Shown here piece by piece: positions 7,552 to 16,457 of a stretch of DNA of 64,000 nucleotides (within the stretch, counting starts at the first letter, position 1; the number at the start of each line of letters is the position of its first letter). A model generated the notes under the pieces. That model saw only the letters and a program-made list of their open reading frames with translations. It made no database searches and was not told where the DNA came from. The DNA lies in the NCBI RefSeq assembly GCF_004801395.1, contig NZ_SSOA01000003.1:372001-436000 (forward strand). Reading direction: 5' to 3'. The DNA comes from Gillisella terrae (GTDB lineage Bacteria > Pseudomonadota > Alphaproteobacteria > Rhizobiales > Rhizobiaceae). A program made the translations under genes and the position numbers.

Positions 7552-8642
7552 TGCTGGAGATCGATATTGACCACCATCAGGGCGGCTTCAACCTCAATGC
7601 CGATCTTGCCTTGGGGCAGGGGCTGACGGCCTTGTTCGGGCCATCGGGGTCGGGAAAAACCACCTTGATCAATGCCGTTGCCGGCCTGATCCGTCCCGAT
7701 AAAGGGATCATCCGTTTTAATGGGATGGTGTGGAGCGATGCCAGCACCGGCCAATTTTTACCCACCCATAAGCGACGCATTGGCTATGTGTTTCAAGAGC
7801 CACGGCTGTTTCCGCATTTGAGCGTGAAGGCCAATCTGCTCTACGGTCAGTCTTTTACCCCAAAGCGCGAGCGGCGCGAGAATCTTGCCTATGTCGCAGA
7901 GCTTTTGGGCATTGAGGGCCTTTTGGCGCGCGCGCCCAATCGTTTGTCGGGCGGCGAAAAACAGCGGGTGGCGATTGGCCGTGCATTGATGACCAGCCCG
8001 AAGTTGCTGTTGATGGATGAGCCGCTGTCGGCGCTGGACAGCGGGCTGAAAGCGCAGATCCTACCTTATATCGAGCGCATCCGTGATGAAGCGGGGGTGC
8101 CCATTCTCTATGTCAGCCATGCTGTTGAGGAAGTCACCCGCCTTGCCACCCGTGTGGTGATGATGCAAGCAGGAAAGGCAAGCGTGGTGCAGGGGGATGA
8201 CGGTGGCCTGCTATCCTTGCCGCGTATGGAAGAAAGCCGCTCCGGCACATTCCTTGCGGCTCGCATCACCGGCCATGATGCCAATGAAGGGCTGACCATC
8301 GCCGCTTGCGCGGCGGGCACGCTTTACCTGAAATATGCCGATCTGCCTGAAGGCACTGATATTCGCCTCTTTATCCCGGTCAGCGATATTGTGCTGGCCA
8401 CGGGTGCGCTTGACGGCGTCTCCACCCTCAACCGGCTCAATGGCGTGGTGCAATCGGTTGCCGATATCGGCAAGACGGTGCTGGTCAAGGTCGATTGCTC
8501 GGGTCAATTGGTCGAGGCTGAAATTACCCAGCGCTCCCGCTACACGCTCAATCTTGAACCGGGCAAGCCCGTGTCAGTGCTGTTCAAGGCGGTGTCGGTG
8601 GAGGCGGGCAGTGTTTATCGCCTCACTTCGGCTCACTCGTAA
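7551..8642 (+). CDS. modC: Molybdate ABC transporter, ATPase
   Basis: 363-aa ATP-binding subunit. Walker A GPSGSGKTT is at 30-38, signature LSGGEKQ at 132-138 and Walker B KLLLMDEP at 151-158. A C-terminal Mop/TOBE-type domain of about 70 residues (from LNGVVQSVADIGKTV) can bind oxyanion and may give feedback on transport. The last 20 bases overlap the 3' end of modE on the opposite strand, so the mod operon and modE transcripts are complementary at their tails. Confidence 0.95.
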   Translation: MLEIDIDHHQGGFNLNADLALGQGLTALFGPSGSGKTTLINAVAGLIRPDKGIIRFNGMVWSDASTGQFLPTHKRRIGYVFQEPRLFPHLSVKANLLYGQSFTPKRERRENLAYVAELLGIEGLLARAPNRLSGGEKQRVAIGRALMTSPKLLLMDEPLSALDSGLKAQILPYIERIRDEAGVPILYVSHAVEEVTRLATRVVMMQAGKASVVQGDDGGLLSLPRMEESRSGTFLAARITGHDANEGLTIAACAAGTLYLKYADLPEGTDIRLFIPVSDIVLATGALDGVSTLNRLNGVVQSVADIGKTVLVKVDCSGQLVEAEITQRSRYTLNLEPGKPVSVLFKAVSVEAGSVYRLTSAHS

Positions 8643-8994
8643 TGGTCTCGGCGGCCATTGCCTCCAGCCACGCAAGATCCTCGCGCAGCACTTCTTTGGC
8701 CTTTGCATCCATGGCTTCTGCCCGTGCCAGCAACGTCTCGCCAAAGGGGGTGAGATAGGCCCCGCCACCGCTTTTGCCGCCGTGGCGGGTGGCAATGGAG
8801 GGCTGCTTGAACATGCGGTTGATTTCATCAGCCAACAGCCACGCCCGGCGATAAGACATGCCAATGGCCGTACCGGCGGACCGGATTGAGCCATGCTCCA
8901 AGATCAGCCTGAGAAGCTGAATTTTGCCGGGGCCAAGCCGCGCCCCATTGGCCAGATCGAGCCGGAATATGGCTTTGGGTGGCGTGCCAATCAT
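8623..8994 (-). CDS. modE: ModE-like winged-helix regulator, DNA-binding domain only
   Basis: 123-aa LysR-like winged helix of the ModE N-terminal type (LGPGKIQLLRLILEHGSIRSAGTAIGMSYRRAW, split here as a helix-turn-helix over about 20-55, then a wing with GGKSGGGAYLTPFG). The molybdate-binding C-terminal di-Mop region of classical ModE, which would bring it to about 260 aa, is absent. How it senses molybdenum is therefore open. The ATG overlaps the stop of the upstream FAD oxidase (ATGA), so it is the last gene of a sua5-oxidase-modE operon. Likely target: the box at 5990. Confidence 0.85.
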   Translation of the reverse strand: MIGTPPKAIFRLDLANGARLGPGKIQLLRLILEHGSIRSAGTAIGMSYRRAWLLADEINRMFKQPSIATRHGGKSGGGAYLTPFGETLLARAEAMDAKAKEVLREDLAWLEAMAAETITSEPK

Positions 8995-10436
8995 CAGCCG
9001 GATATCACTTTGCCGGGGTTCATAATGCCTGCCGGGTCAAAGGCGCGTTTGATGCGCAGCATCAACTCGGTTTCAATGGCTGGCCGAGTTTGCGCAAGCT
9101 CATCGCGCTTGAGCTGGCCAACGCCGTGCTCGGCCGAAATCGAGCCGCCATGGGCGCGGACAATATCATGCACCACGGTGTTGATCTCGCGCCAGCGGCC
9201 AATGAACTCAGCTTTGTCAGCCCCCACCGGCTGGCTGATGTTATAGTGAATATTGCCGTCTCCCAAATGGCCAAAGGCGCACACCCGCGCACCGGGCATG
9301 GCCGCCAGAACGGCGGCTTCGGCTTCTTTCATGAAGGTCGGAATACTGGCAATCGGCACCGACACATCGTGCTTGATCGAGCCGCCTTCGGGCTTTTGCG
9401 CTTCCGACATGCTTTCGCGCATGTGCCAGATGGCCTTTTGCTGCGCAACCGAGCTTGCCACCACCGCATCCTCAATCAATCCGGCTTCATAGCCCTGTTC
9501 CAATACCGTTTGCATCATGGTGCTGGCGGCTTCGGCGGAATCGGAGGTGGAAATATCAATCAGCACATACCAGTCATGGCGGGTGCTTAGAGGATCGCGG
9601 ACGTTTTCAATGTGGCGAGTGGTGAAATCCACGCCAATGCGTGGCATCAGCTCAAAGCCGGTGAGCGATGTGCCGCAGATGGCACCGGCCTTGTCAAACA
9701 AAGCCAAGGCTTCCTCTGGTGATTTTAGCCCGACAAAACCCACTTCATGGCCGAGCGGCTTGGGGTAGAGTTTCAGCACCGCGCCGGTGATCACCCCAAG
9801 CGTTCCTTCCGCACCAATAAACAGATCGCGCAGGTCATAGCCGCTGTTGTCTTTTTTCAAGCGGCGCAGGCCATTCCAGATTTCGCCGGTGGGCAGCACC
9901 ACTTCCAGCCCAAGGCACAGCTGGCGCATATTGCCATAGACCAGCACCGCCGTGCCGCCAGCATTGCTGGAAAGATTGCCACCAATCTGGCAGGAGCCTT
10001 GCGAGCCAAGCGAGAGAGGAAACAGCCGGTTCACGGCATCGGCCGCTTTGTGAATATCATCAAGAATGCAACCAGCATCGGCAACAATCACATTGCCAAC
10101 CGGATCGACATCGCGAATTTTATTGAGCCGTGTCAGCGACAAAACAACGTCCTGGCTGCCCTCGCGCGGCACTTGACCGCCCACATGCCCGGTGCGGCCA
10201 CCCGCGGGCACAATGGCGGTGCCGGTCTCTGACGCCAGCGCCATGATTTTCGACACTTCCTCTGTCGATCCGGGCTTGAGCACCAAGGGAGATGCGCCAT
10301 GATAAAGGCCGCGGTTTTCGGTGAGATAAGGCTCGATATCAGCGGCGTCGGTCAGGGCATGGGCGGGGCCGACAATGGCAATGAAACGATCGCGAAGGGT
10401 GACATCGAAAGAAGGATGGGCTGACATATCGTTCAT
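8994..10436 (-). CDS. FAD-linked oxidase (D-2-hydroxyacid dehydrogenase type)
   Basis: 480 aa. It has an N-terminal PCMH-type FAD domain (PAGGRTGHVGGQVP, then GSCQIGGNLSSNAGG) and a C-terminal FAD-oxidase domain ending in EHGVGQLKRDEL and AFDPAGIMNPGKVI, as in the GlcD/D2HGDH/D-lactate dehydrogenase group. It should oxidise a D-2-hydroxyacid such as D-lactate, glycolate or D-2-hydroxyglutarate; the substrate cannot be told. Start ATG 10436 (MNDMSAHPS) is chosen because it begins 16 bases after sua5 ends. The longer frame would overlap sua5 by 104 bases. Confidence 0.88.
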   Translation of the reverse strand: MNDMSAHPSFDVTLRDRFIAIVGPAHALTDAADIEPYLTENRGLYHGASPLVLKPGSTEEVSKIMALASETGTAIVPAGGRTGHVGGQVPREGSQDVVLSLTRLNKIRDVDPVGNVIVADAGCILDDIHKAADAVNRLFPLSLGSQGSCQIGGNLSSNAGGTAVLVYGNMRQLCLGLEVVLPTGEIWNGLRRLKKDNSGYDLRDLFIGAEGTLGVITGAVLKLYPKPLGHEVGFVGLKSPEEALALFDKAGAICGTSLTGFELMPRIGVDFTTRHIENVRDPLSTRHDWYVLIDISTSDSAEAASTMMQTVLEQGYEAGLIEDAVVASSVAQQKAIWHMRESMSEAQKPEGGSIKHDVSVPIASIPTFMKEAEAAVLAAMPGARVCAFGHLGDGNIHYNISQPVGADKAEFIGRWREINTVVHDIVRAHGGSISAEHGVGQLKRDELAQTRPAIETELMLRIKRAFDPAGIMNPGKVISG

Positions 10437-10452
10437 AATATCATCTCTACCG

Positions 10453-11427
10453 TTATGATCTGGGCGCTGCGGCCCGCTCCAGCCTGTCGTTAATGGCCTC
10501 ACCCAGACCGTGGCTGGGAATGCTGGCAAAGGCAATGCGTGTTGCTCCGCTGGCATCGGCCTGCTTCATGGCGCTAAACAGATGGCTGGCCGCTTCCGCC
10601 ACATCGCCGCTGGCACTGAGATTGATCACCAGCCTGGCCTTTTCAAGCCCTTTGGGGTGCACATCGCCAAAGGTGATGACGGCTTCACCATCAAACACTT
10701 CGGTGGCATTGAGCCGCACCGCCGCATCGGGGGCATAGTGCGAGGCCAACATGCCGGGCGCTTCAATAATGGCCCCTGCTTTTTCTGGTCTGATCACTGA
10801 GAGGCCAGTGGCCGCCTCAATCTCCTCAACTGATAAGCCACCAGGGCGCAAAAGCCGAATGGTGCCGTTTTCAACCTTCAAAATGGTTGATTCCACTCCG
10901 ACGCCCGCAGAGCCTGCGTCTAGAATAAGCGGAATTTTATCACCCAGATCGCCTTCCACATGGTCGGCGCTGGTGGGGCTGATGCGGCCGGATGTGTTGG
11001 CGCTGGGGGCGGCCAGCGGCCGATCAAAGGCGGCAATCAGATCGGCGGTAAAACCACGCGGCACCCGCACGCCCACAGTCTCCAGGCCTGCGCTGGCCAA
11101 CGGATGAATGTCGCAATCCGCTTTCAGCGGTAAAATCAAGGTGAGGGGGCCGGGCCAGAAGGCTTGCGCCAATTGGCGCGAGAGCGGATCAAAGACCGCA
11201 TAGCGCTCCGCCATGGCGAGATTGGCCATATGGCAGATCAGCGGGTTGAACCTTGGACGGCCCTTGGTTTCATAAATGCGGGTGATGGCGCGCGGATTGG
11301 TGGCGTCTGCCGCCAGTCCATAGACGGTTTCGGTTGGCACTGCGATGGCTTTACCCGCTTGCAACAAGGGGACGGCTGCTGAAATAGCCGCTTGCGGGGA
11401 GGTGCCAATGGAGATGCGCTGTGCCAT
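10453..11427 (-). CDS. L-threonylcarbamoyladenylate synthase (Sua5/YwlC type)
   Basis: 324 aa. It makes threonylcarbamoyl-AMP from Thr, bicarbonate and ATP for the t6A37 modification of ANN-reading tRNAs. The YrdC domain covers about 15-205 (VPTETVYGLAADA, KGRPRFNPL, PSANTSGRISPT). The extra C-terminal Sua5 domain is joined by an APGMLASHYAPDA linker, which marks the long form rather than short TsaC. It is the first gene of the operon with the FAD oxidase and modE. Start ATG at 11427. Confidence 0.93.
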   Translation of the reverse strand: MAQRISIGTSPQAAISAAVPLLQAGKAIAVPTETVYGLAADATNPRAITRIYETKGRPRFNPLICHMANLAMAERYAVFDPLSRQLAQAFWPGPLTLILPLKADCDIHPLASAGLETVGVRVPRGFTADLIAAFDRPLAAPSANTSGRISPTSADHVEGDLGDKIPLILDAGSAGVGVESTILKVENGTIRLLRPGGLSVEEIEAATGLSVIRPEKAGAIIEAPGMLASHYAPDAAVRLNATEVFDGEAVITFGDVHPKGLEKARLVINLSASGDVAEAASHLFSAMKQADASGATRIAFASIPSHGLGEAINDRLERAAAPRS

Positions 11428-11643
11428 AATTGCCTGCTGAATGTTGATCTATGCTGCATACTCCGCCTTTGGGGCACGGCAAAGACATTTATGTCGATAA
11501 TTTTGCGCTCAAGGTTGTATTTTATAGGATGTTCGTTAATCCATAAAACTTTATATATCGATGTAACCTAAACAAAGAACTGTCGTGATACAGTTCGTGT
11601 CATTCGACTTGGCAACAGATAATGTAACTGGGGATCGCACTCG

Positions 11644-12714
11644 ATGCAGCCTATGAAAAACCCGGCGTCCAGCATTGCGCTTCGCGTGGCAACGGCCATG
11701 CATCAAATGGGCATCGAGGGTCTGCCGCGTAATTACGAGTTGGTCTACGAGGCCTATTCGGGCAGCAATCCCGAGCTGGTGCGCGAATTTATTGCGCTGG
11801 GCAAGGTTAAAACCCAAGAAGCACTGGATGTGCTGGGCCGCAAATATCTGCCCCACCACCATGAAGATGGCCTGCTGGCCCGCCAGAACAATATTGTCCG
11901 TGCCGAGATGAGCAGCTTTATCAATCTGCTCAATCAGGAGAAAAATTCACTCACCGATTATGGCCGCCTGATTGGCGATGCCACCAAGGGCATGTTGAGC
12001 GAAACGGATCTTGGCAATCCCGAGCTTAGCCGCTCCATCCAGGCGCTGAAAGCGGCAACCGACCAACGGGTTGCCGAAAACAGCAATGTTGTGAAAACCG
12101 TGGTGGAAAAGACCGAGCAACTGGCCGACGTGCAGCGCGAGGCCGATCAGGCCGCGCAGGCCAAGTTCATTGATCCATTGACCGGCATGGGCAGCCGTCG
12201 TGCCTTCAACAAGGCTTTGGCCAATATCTACGCCAACCCGGATCTGCCGATTTTGTGCGGTTTGGCGGTGGGCGAAATTGATGATTTTGCCAAATTGTCC
12301 GACCACCTCGGCCCGACCGTGACCGAGCGCTTCATCAAGCAGATCGCCAAGGTGGTCAAAGCCTTGGCCGGTAAGGATGATCTGGCCTGCCGGTTTGACG
12401 GCAGCCGCTTTGGCCTGTTGTTTTACACATCCGACAAGGATGAGATCAACCGTATTGTCAATTCGGTGCGCGCCAAGCTTAGAGCCACAGCCGTGGTCAA
12501 TGCCGGTTCCAATGGATCGCTCGGCCCGCTCACCATGTCTTTTGGCATCTGCCTCTCGGAGCAAGCCCCGAACGCTTTTGACCTGATGACCTATTCCGAG
12601 CGCGCGCTCAGCGCCTCGAAATCTTCAGGCGGCGATACCGTGACCATGTATGGCACGACCGAGAACAAATATGTGCCGAAGGATTGGCTGATTTATAAGC
12701 CAACGGTGGTGTGA
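11644..12714 (+). CDS. GGDEF-domain protein with degenerate active site
   Basis: 356 aa, cytoplasmic, with no membrane span. An N-terminal helical region of about 165 residues, partly coiled coil (ending QLADVQREADQAAQ), precedes a GGDEF-fold domain starting FIDPLTGMGSRRAFNKAL. The signature loop reads FDGSRF at 251-256 instead of GGDEF. The first metal-binding stretch reads GEIDDF instead of the usual D-I-D-x-F. Diguanylate cyclase activity is therefore unlikely; a c-di-GMP or GTP-binding, or purely structural, role is inferred. A GGGGA site precedes the ATG. Confidence 0.85.
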   Translation: MQPMKNPASSIALRVATAMHQMGIEGLPRNYELVYEAYSGSNPELVREFIALGKVKTQEALDVLGRKYLPHHHEDGLLARQNNIVRAEMSSFINLLNQEKNSLTDYGRLIGDATKGMLSETDLGNPELSRSIQALKAATDQRVAENSNVVKTVVEKTEQLADVQREADQAAQAKFIDPLTGMGSRRAFNKALANIYANPDLPILCGLAVGEIDDFAKLSDHLGPTVTERFIKQIAKVVKALAGKDDLACRFDGSRFGLLFYTSDKDEINRIVNSVRAKLRATAVVNAGSNGSLGPLTMSFGICLSEQAPNAFDLMTYSERALSASKSSGGDTVTMYGTTENKYVPKDWLIYKPTVV

Positions 12715-12742
12715 GTTTCACCCATAAGAGCCGACATGGCAG

Positions 12743-12856
12743 CACGGCGCTGATCTGATGGATCAGGCCGTGATTCCACGGAACGATCTCGATGCAGGAG
12801 CTTGGCGCTCGCGCATAATTCCTTGAAGCGATTCCGATGTAAGGACTCATGCAGTC
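12743..12856 (+). repeat. RIME1-like element, strongly decayed
   Basis: A hairpin CACGGC...GCCGTG (12743-12772) is followed by a recognisable second module (GCATAATTCCTTGAAGCGATTCCGATGT, in two parts, ending CATGCAGT). It lies 29 bases after the GGDEF gene and its first hairpin may also act in termination. Confidence 0.5.
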
Positions 12857-13147
12857 GTGGAATCTTCTAATAAGTTCTATCAATAATTGTATTTGTGCCT
12901 ATTTTCAGGAAACGAGTTCTCTTCAAAATTGCCGCTTTTGATTGTGTTGCTTTAAGAGATACTTAAGTAGTTGCGATGCATATTTGGTTGCTGCAATTGT
13001 GTTCTAACACGCTTTGCGCTTGTCGAAATTGAGTAACCCGCTTGATGATTGAGCGGGGCATTTTGCTGTCGCGCTGAAATGAAGTTCAGTCCAAGGCCGG
13101 AACACAGCGGAGAGGGGACGCCTGTTGTGTCAATGGGTGGTGAGGAT

Positions 13148-13254
13148 TACGGCATGATTTTTAACGCCGAAACCGATCGGGCGTAAAAATTATGCATTAT
13201 ATTCCATGACTTTACGGTGTCTTTGGTGCGTTTGATAAAATGCACGGCGCTGTT
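13148..13254 (-). repeat. RIME1-like element, minus orientation
   Basis: Reading on the minus strand, module one (ACAGCGCCGTGCATTTTATC...) is followed by module two containing TGCATAATTTTTACGCCCGATCGG. The whole is about 107 bp, as for the intact copy at 63254, with perhaps a quarter of positions changed. Confidence 0.6.
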
Positions 13255-13381
13255 GTGGCTCGACGCTCCACGCCTGTATTCTGGTCTATTTTAAATTGAG
13301 TGTATCGTGAGCGCGTGTGCAACAGAGGCGCGCTTCTTTCATCATGGCTGCGGCGTAAAAGACGCCGACTAGGGGGATTAT

Positions 13382-15217
13382 ATGTCGCTTCTATCCAATC
13401 TTACCATTGCCAAAAAAATCTACATTGCGTCAGGTCTCGGTATCGCCATGGTCGTGGGCCTGGTCGTCAATCAACATTTGGCGGCAAGCGTAATCGATGA
13501 CGCGCAAGATGTCGTCGTGCGCGAGCAGACGATTTTAGCGGGAATTTCCGCGAGCGAAAAAGCATTCATGGAGATGAAAAACAGCGTGCGCAACATCATG
13601 CTTGCACCGACCGTAAAAGAAATCGACGACACCTATAATATGGTCAGCAAGTTGGCCAAGGATGGTCAGGCCGCACTGGAACAACCCATCCGCATCGCGC
13701 TCAATCCGGAACCTTTGACCGCAATCCACGCAGCGCTGGGGGAATATGCGGCAGTTTCGGTCAAGCTCAAAGACTATGTGAAAAACGAGCGCGCGAAGCA
13801 AACGATCGATCTGGTGGAGCTGGCATCGCAGCGGGATAAGTTTACGCGCCCTGTTACCGGCAAGTTGAATACGTCGATTCAGAACTCTTTGGCCGCGACC
13901 AAGAAATTGACCGCAGAAGCCGATCAGACACTCCAGATTATCGAATCACGCGCGGCGATGATTAACGGTTTTATCGAAGCGCTGATTGTGCTGGTTCTGG
14001 TGTTGACCACTTTTGTGTTGCGCAGCAGCGTTGTGCGTCCGCTGACATTGCTGACAGACGCCATGAACCGCCTGTCAACGGGCGATACGAGCGTTGATAC
14101 GGCTTTGGGGCCGCGCCGGGACGAGATTGGCAAAATGTGTGAGGCTGTTGAGGTGTTCCGAAAAGATGCCGTGGCCAAACGCCAGTTGGAGGCAGAGGCC
14201 GAAAGCAACCGCCAGCGCCTGGAAGAGGACCGTGTGCAGGCGCAAGCCAAAGCCGAAGCAGATGCGCAAGCGCGCTTGAAAATCGCCACATCCGGCCTTG
14301 CCGCAGGCTTGAAACGTCTCGCCGATGGTGATCTCACGGTTGAGCTGCGCGAAGCGTTTTCGCAAGAGTTTGAAAGCCTGCGCCATGATTTCAACCAGTC
14401 TGTGCGCACATTGGGCCAGACCATGAGCGCCATTTTGGCCTCGGTGAGCCATATTAACAATGGGTCTGTCGAAATCGCCTCTGGCGCTGGCGATCTTGCC
14501 AAGCGCACGGAACAGCAAGCGGCCTCATTGGAAGAAACCTCGGCAGCGCTGGACCAGATCACCGTCAATGTCGCCAATTCGTCCAAGCGCACGCAGGAAG
14601 CCAGAACAGTGGTGATTGAAGCCAACAAGGCCGCGCGTCAATCCGGCGAAGTGGTCGCCAGTGCTGTGGATGCCATGCAACGGATTGAGGCCTCTTCCAG
14701 CCAGATCTCCAATATCATTGGCGTGATTGACGAGATTGCCTTCCAGACCAACCTGCTGGCCCTGAATGCCGGCGTTGAAGCCGCCCGCGCAGGCGAGGCT
14801 GGCAAAGGCTTTGCCGTGGTGGCCCAGGAAGTGCGTGAACTGGCCCAAAGATCGGCGCAGGCCGCAAAGGAAATCAAGGATCTCATCCGCAATTCCTCTG
14901 CCGAAGTTGGCAATGGCGTTCGGCTGGTCAGCGATACGGGTGCTGTCCTTAAAACCATCGAGGATTATGTCGCAACCGCCAACAGCCACATGGATGCCAT
15001 CGCTACTTCGGCGCAGGAACAATCCGTCGGTCTCAATCAGGTCAACAGCGCCGTCAACCACATGGACCAGATGACCCAACAAAACGCCGCCATGGTCGAA
15101 GAAACCACCGCCGCCAGCGCATCACTGGCAAACGAAGTGGACAAGCTGCGGCAATTGCTGGGCCAGTTCCAGATTGGTCGCGGTGCGGGGAGTGCCGGGA
15201 TGTCTTATGCGGCGTGA
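13382..15217 (+). CDS. Methyl-accepting chemotaxis protein 1
   Basis: 611-aa transmembrane chemoreceptor. Membrane spans lie near 12-30 and 190-212, with a periplasmic helical sensor of about 160 residues between them. A HAMP domain and a second HAMP-like segment (SGLAAGLKRLADGDLTVEL) follow. The signalling domain has the conserved hairpin tip EIAFQTNLLALNAGVEAARA and GKGFAVVAQEVRELAQRSA. The C-terminus ends GSAGMSYAA and lacks the W-x-x-F tether found on the other two receptors here. The ligand is unknown. An AGGGGG ribosome-binding site precedes the ATG. Confidence 0.93.
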   Translation: MSLLSNLTIAKKIYIASGLGIAMVVGLVVNQHLAASVIDDAQDVVVREQTILAGISASEKAFMEMKNSVRNIMLAPTVKEIDDTYNMVSKLAKDGQAALEQPIRIALNPEPLTAIHAALGEYAAVSVKLKDYVKNERAKQTIDLVELASQRDKFTRPVTGKLNTSIQNSLAATKKLTAEADQTLQIIESRAAMINGFIEALIVLVLVLTTFVLRSSVVRPLTLLTDAMNRLSTGDTSVDTALGPRRDEIGKMCEAVEVFRKDAVAKRQLEAEAESNRQRLEEDRVQAQAKAEADAQARLKIATSGLAAGLKRLADGDLTVELREAFSQEFESLRHDFNQSVRTLGQTMSAILASVSHINNGSVEIASGAGDLAKRTEQQAASLEETSAALDQITVNVANSSKRTQEARTVVIEANKAARQSGEVVASAVDAMQRIEASSSQISNIIGVIDEIAFQTNLLALNAGVEAARAGEAGKGFAVVAQEVRELAQRSAQAAKEIKDLIRNSSAEVGNGVRLVSDTGAVLKTIEDYVATANSHMDAIATSAQEQSVGLNQVNSAVNHMDQMTQQNAAMVEETTAASASLANEVDKLRQLLGQFQIGRGAGSAGMSYAA

Positions 15218-15232
15218 GGGGTGAGTAAGTCG

Positions 15233-15260
15233 AGGCCAATCCAATGTGTTGGATTGGCCT
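15233..15260. terminator. Perfect hairpin between convergent genes
   Basis: A 12-bp perfect stem, AGGCCAATCCAA and its complement, closes a TGTG loop between chemoreceptor 1 and the convergent nucleotidyltransferase gene. No T-tract follows on either strand, so it may be a weak terminator or an RNA stability element. Confidence 0.55.
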
Positions 15261-15270
15261 GATGACGTAT

Positions 15271-15948
15271 TCACTCCATGCTTTTCACAACCCTCTGTAG
15301 AAGGCGGCAGGTGGTTGTCTGCGCTGTTTGATGAAGTGTGCTGAAGGTGTCGCGGGACAGCAATTTGCTCATGATAGCGGCTGCAAAATCAGGGTCCATC
15401 GCTTCCGCAACATGCAGGGCTTCCGCGCATTGTCTGGCGAAGGGGCTGAGCGCATCAACAAGCACGTCTTCATCCAAGCTGGTCGTGGCGGCGGCTATAT
15501 CAAATATATCGCGAGGCTGCAGCCTTTTGCCCCTAAACACAATTTTCTTGGCAATGATTTCGGCGGGTGTTTCAAGCAGGATGCGCCGCCCTTTGACCTC
15601 AATATCTCGAGTTGGCTCAGTGGTTACGGTGCCGCAACATATGAAATCAATTTCACCAATTCCATCGAATATGATTTTCAGCGCATGCGTTCCATCGGTT
15701 TCATAATCACTTGGGGTGATGCTGAGCGAGTAGCTCTGTGTTTGAGGGTTCAGATAGGGCAGATATTGCGGGTCAGACACAAACAGATCAATGTCATGGC
15801 TATCGCGATGACCGATTTGCAGCATAAGCGCAGTGCCACCACCAAATGTCCAATCTGTCATGCCAATTCCCGCCTCATTGGCCTGATCGACAACAGACAT
15901 GGCCGCATCAAACAGATCAGCCCAGCGACTTGGATTGGGTGTGTTCAT
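15271..15948 (-). CDS. AbiEii/AbiGii-type nucleotidyltransferase (toxin-like)
   Basis: 225 aa with the nucleotidyltransferase motif of the AbiEii/AbiGii family: GGGTALMLQIGHRDSHDIDLF at about 36-56 (glycine loop, then DxD at DID), and a lysine-bearing PAEIIAKKIVFRGKRLQPRD region. AbiEii toxins transfer nucleotides to RNA targets such as tRNA ends and are countered by an upstream partner; that is family knowledge. Its ATG directly abuts the TGA of the small gene upstream, so the two are co-translated. The partner is not a recognisable AbiEi antitoxin. Confidence 0.82.
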   Translation of the reverse strand: MNTPNPSRWADLFDAAMSVVDQANEAGIGMTDWTFGGGTALMLQIGHRDSHDIDLFVSDPQYLPYLNPQTQSYSLSITPSDYETDGTHALKIIFDGIGEIDFICCGTVTTEPTRDIEVKGRRILLETPAEIIAKKIVFRGKRLQPRDIFDIAAATTSLDEDVLVDALSPFARQCAEALHVAEAMDPDFAAAIMSKLLSRDTFSTLHQTAQTTTCRLLQRVVKSME

Positions 15949-16284
15949 TCAGGCAGCAAGGGCGAGCTTGTAACCAGCCATGCCGGAAAATTTTTCGGCA
16001 ACAATCGAAACCTGCGCTTTGCTTAAGCCCATCTGCTCGATAAACTCATGCTGAAGCTTGGGCGAAACATCTGACAGGAAAGAAAAAACAGAACAATCAT
16101 GCTCGTCAGCACTCTTTGGGTCAATGATTTTCGCAGCCAATTGTTCAGCCGAAAGCGACGCGCCGTAAGGTGCGTTCACCGTTGCCAGAATTTTAGAAGA
16201 TGCCGAAAACATATCGATCTGCCAAGTTTCATTCAGTAGGGTGATATATAGACCCGAAAGAGCCCCAAAGCAAGAAAGCCTCAT
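15949..16284 (-). CDS. Small protein upstream of AbiEii-type gene, possible antitoxin
   Basis: Up to 111 aa. An internal ATG at 16212 would give an 87-aa form (MFSASSKILATVNAPYG). Neither start has a strong ribosome-binding site. No winged-helix or AbiEi-like domain is visible. The C-terminal half looks like a short helix bundle (EFIEQMGLSKAQVSIVAEKF). It lies directly before the nucleotidyltransferase gene (TGAATG junction), the place of an antitoxin or helper. The function is inferred from position only. Confidence 0.6.
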   Translation of the reverse strand: MRLSCFGALSGLYITLLNETWQIDMFSASSKILATVNAPYGASLSAEQLAAKIIDPKSADEHDCSVFSFLSDVSPKLQHEFIEQMGLSKAQVSIVAEKFSGMAGYKLALAA

Positions 16285-16457
16285 CTGTGATGCTGTTCCA
16301 AATGCGGGTATCTGTTCGTGATTTGTGATCGAGGCTTGCTATCACGGTTCTAACCTCGAGTTTGAACTCGTTGTGGATATCTGTCGCAATTTTCTTTCAC
16401 GGTTTGGTCTGGCCCGATAATTGCGATCATGGGTAGAGAATTATTCGGGAGAGCAAG

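Larger units (their letters stand above)
12715..13381. other. Intergenic region upstream of chemoreceptor 1
   Basis: 667 bases without a convincing gene. It holds two decayed RIME1-like elements (12743-12856 and 13148-13254) separated by AT-rich sequence that probably contains the chemoreceptor promoter. A short frame at 13300-13500 overlaps the receptor start in another frame and is rejected. Confidence 0.6.

Noticed and set aside
15233..15260. Attachment-site or integration scar next to the AbiEii patch
   Set aside because: The sequence is a hairpin between convergent genes; no second copy was found at the other side of the patch and no integrase or tRNA is near.
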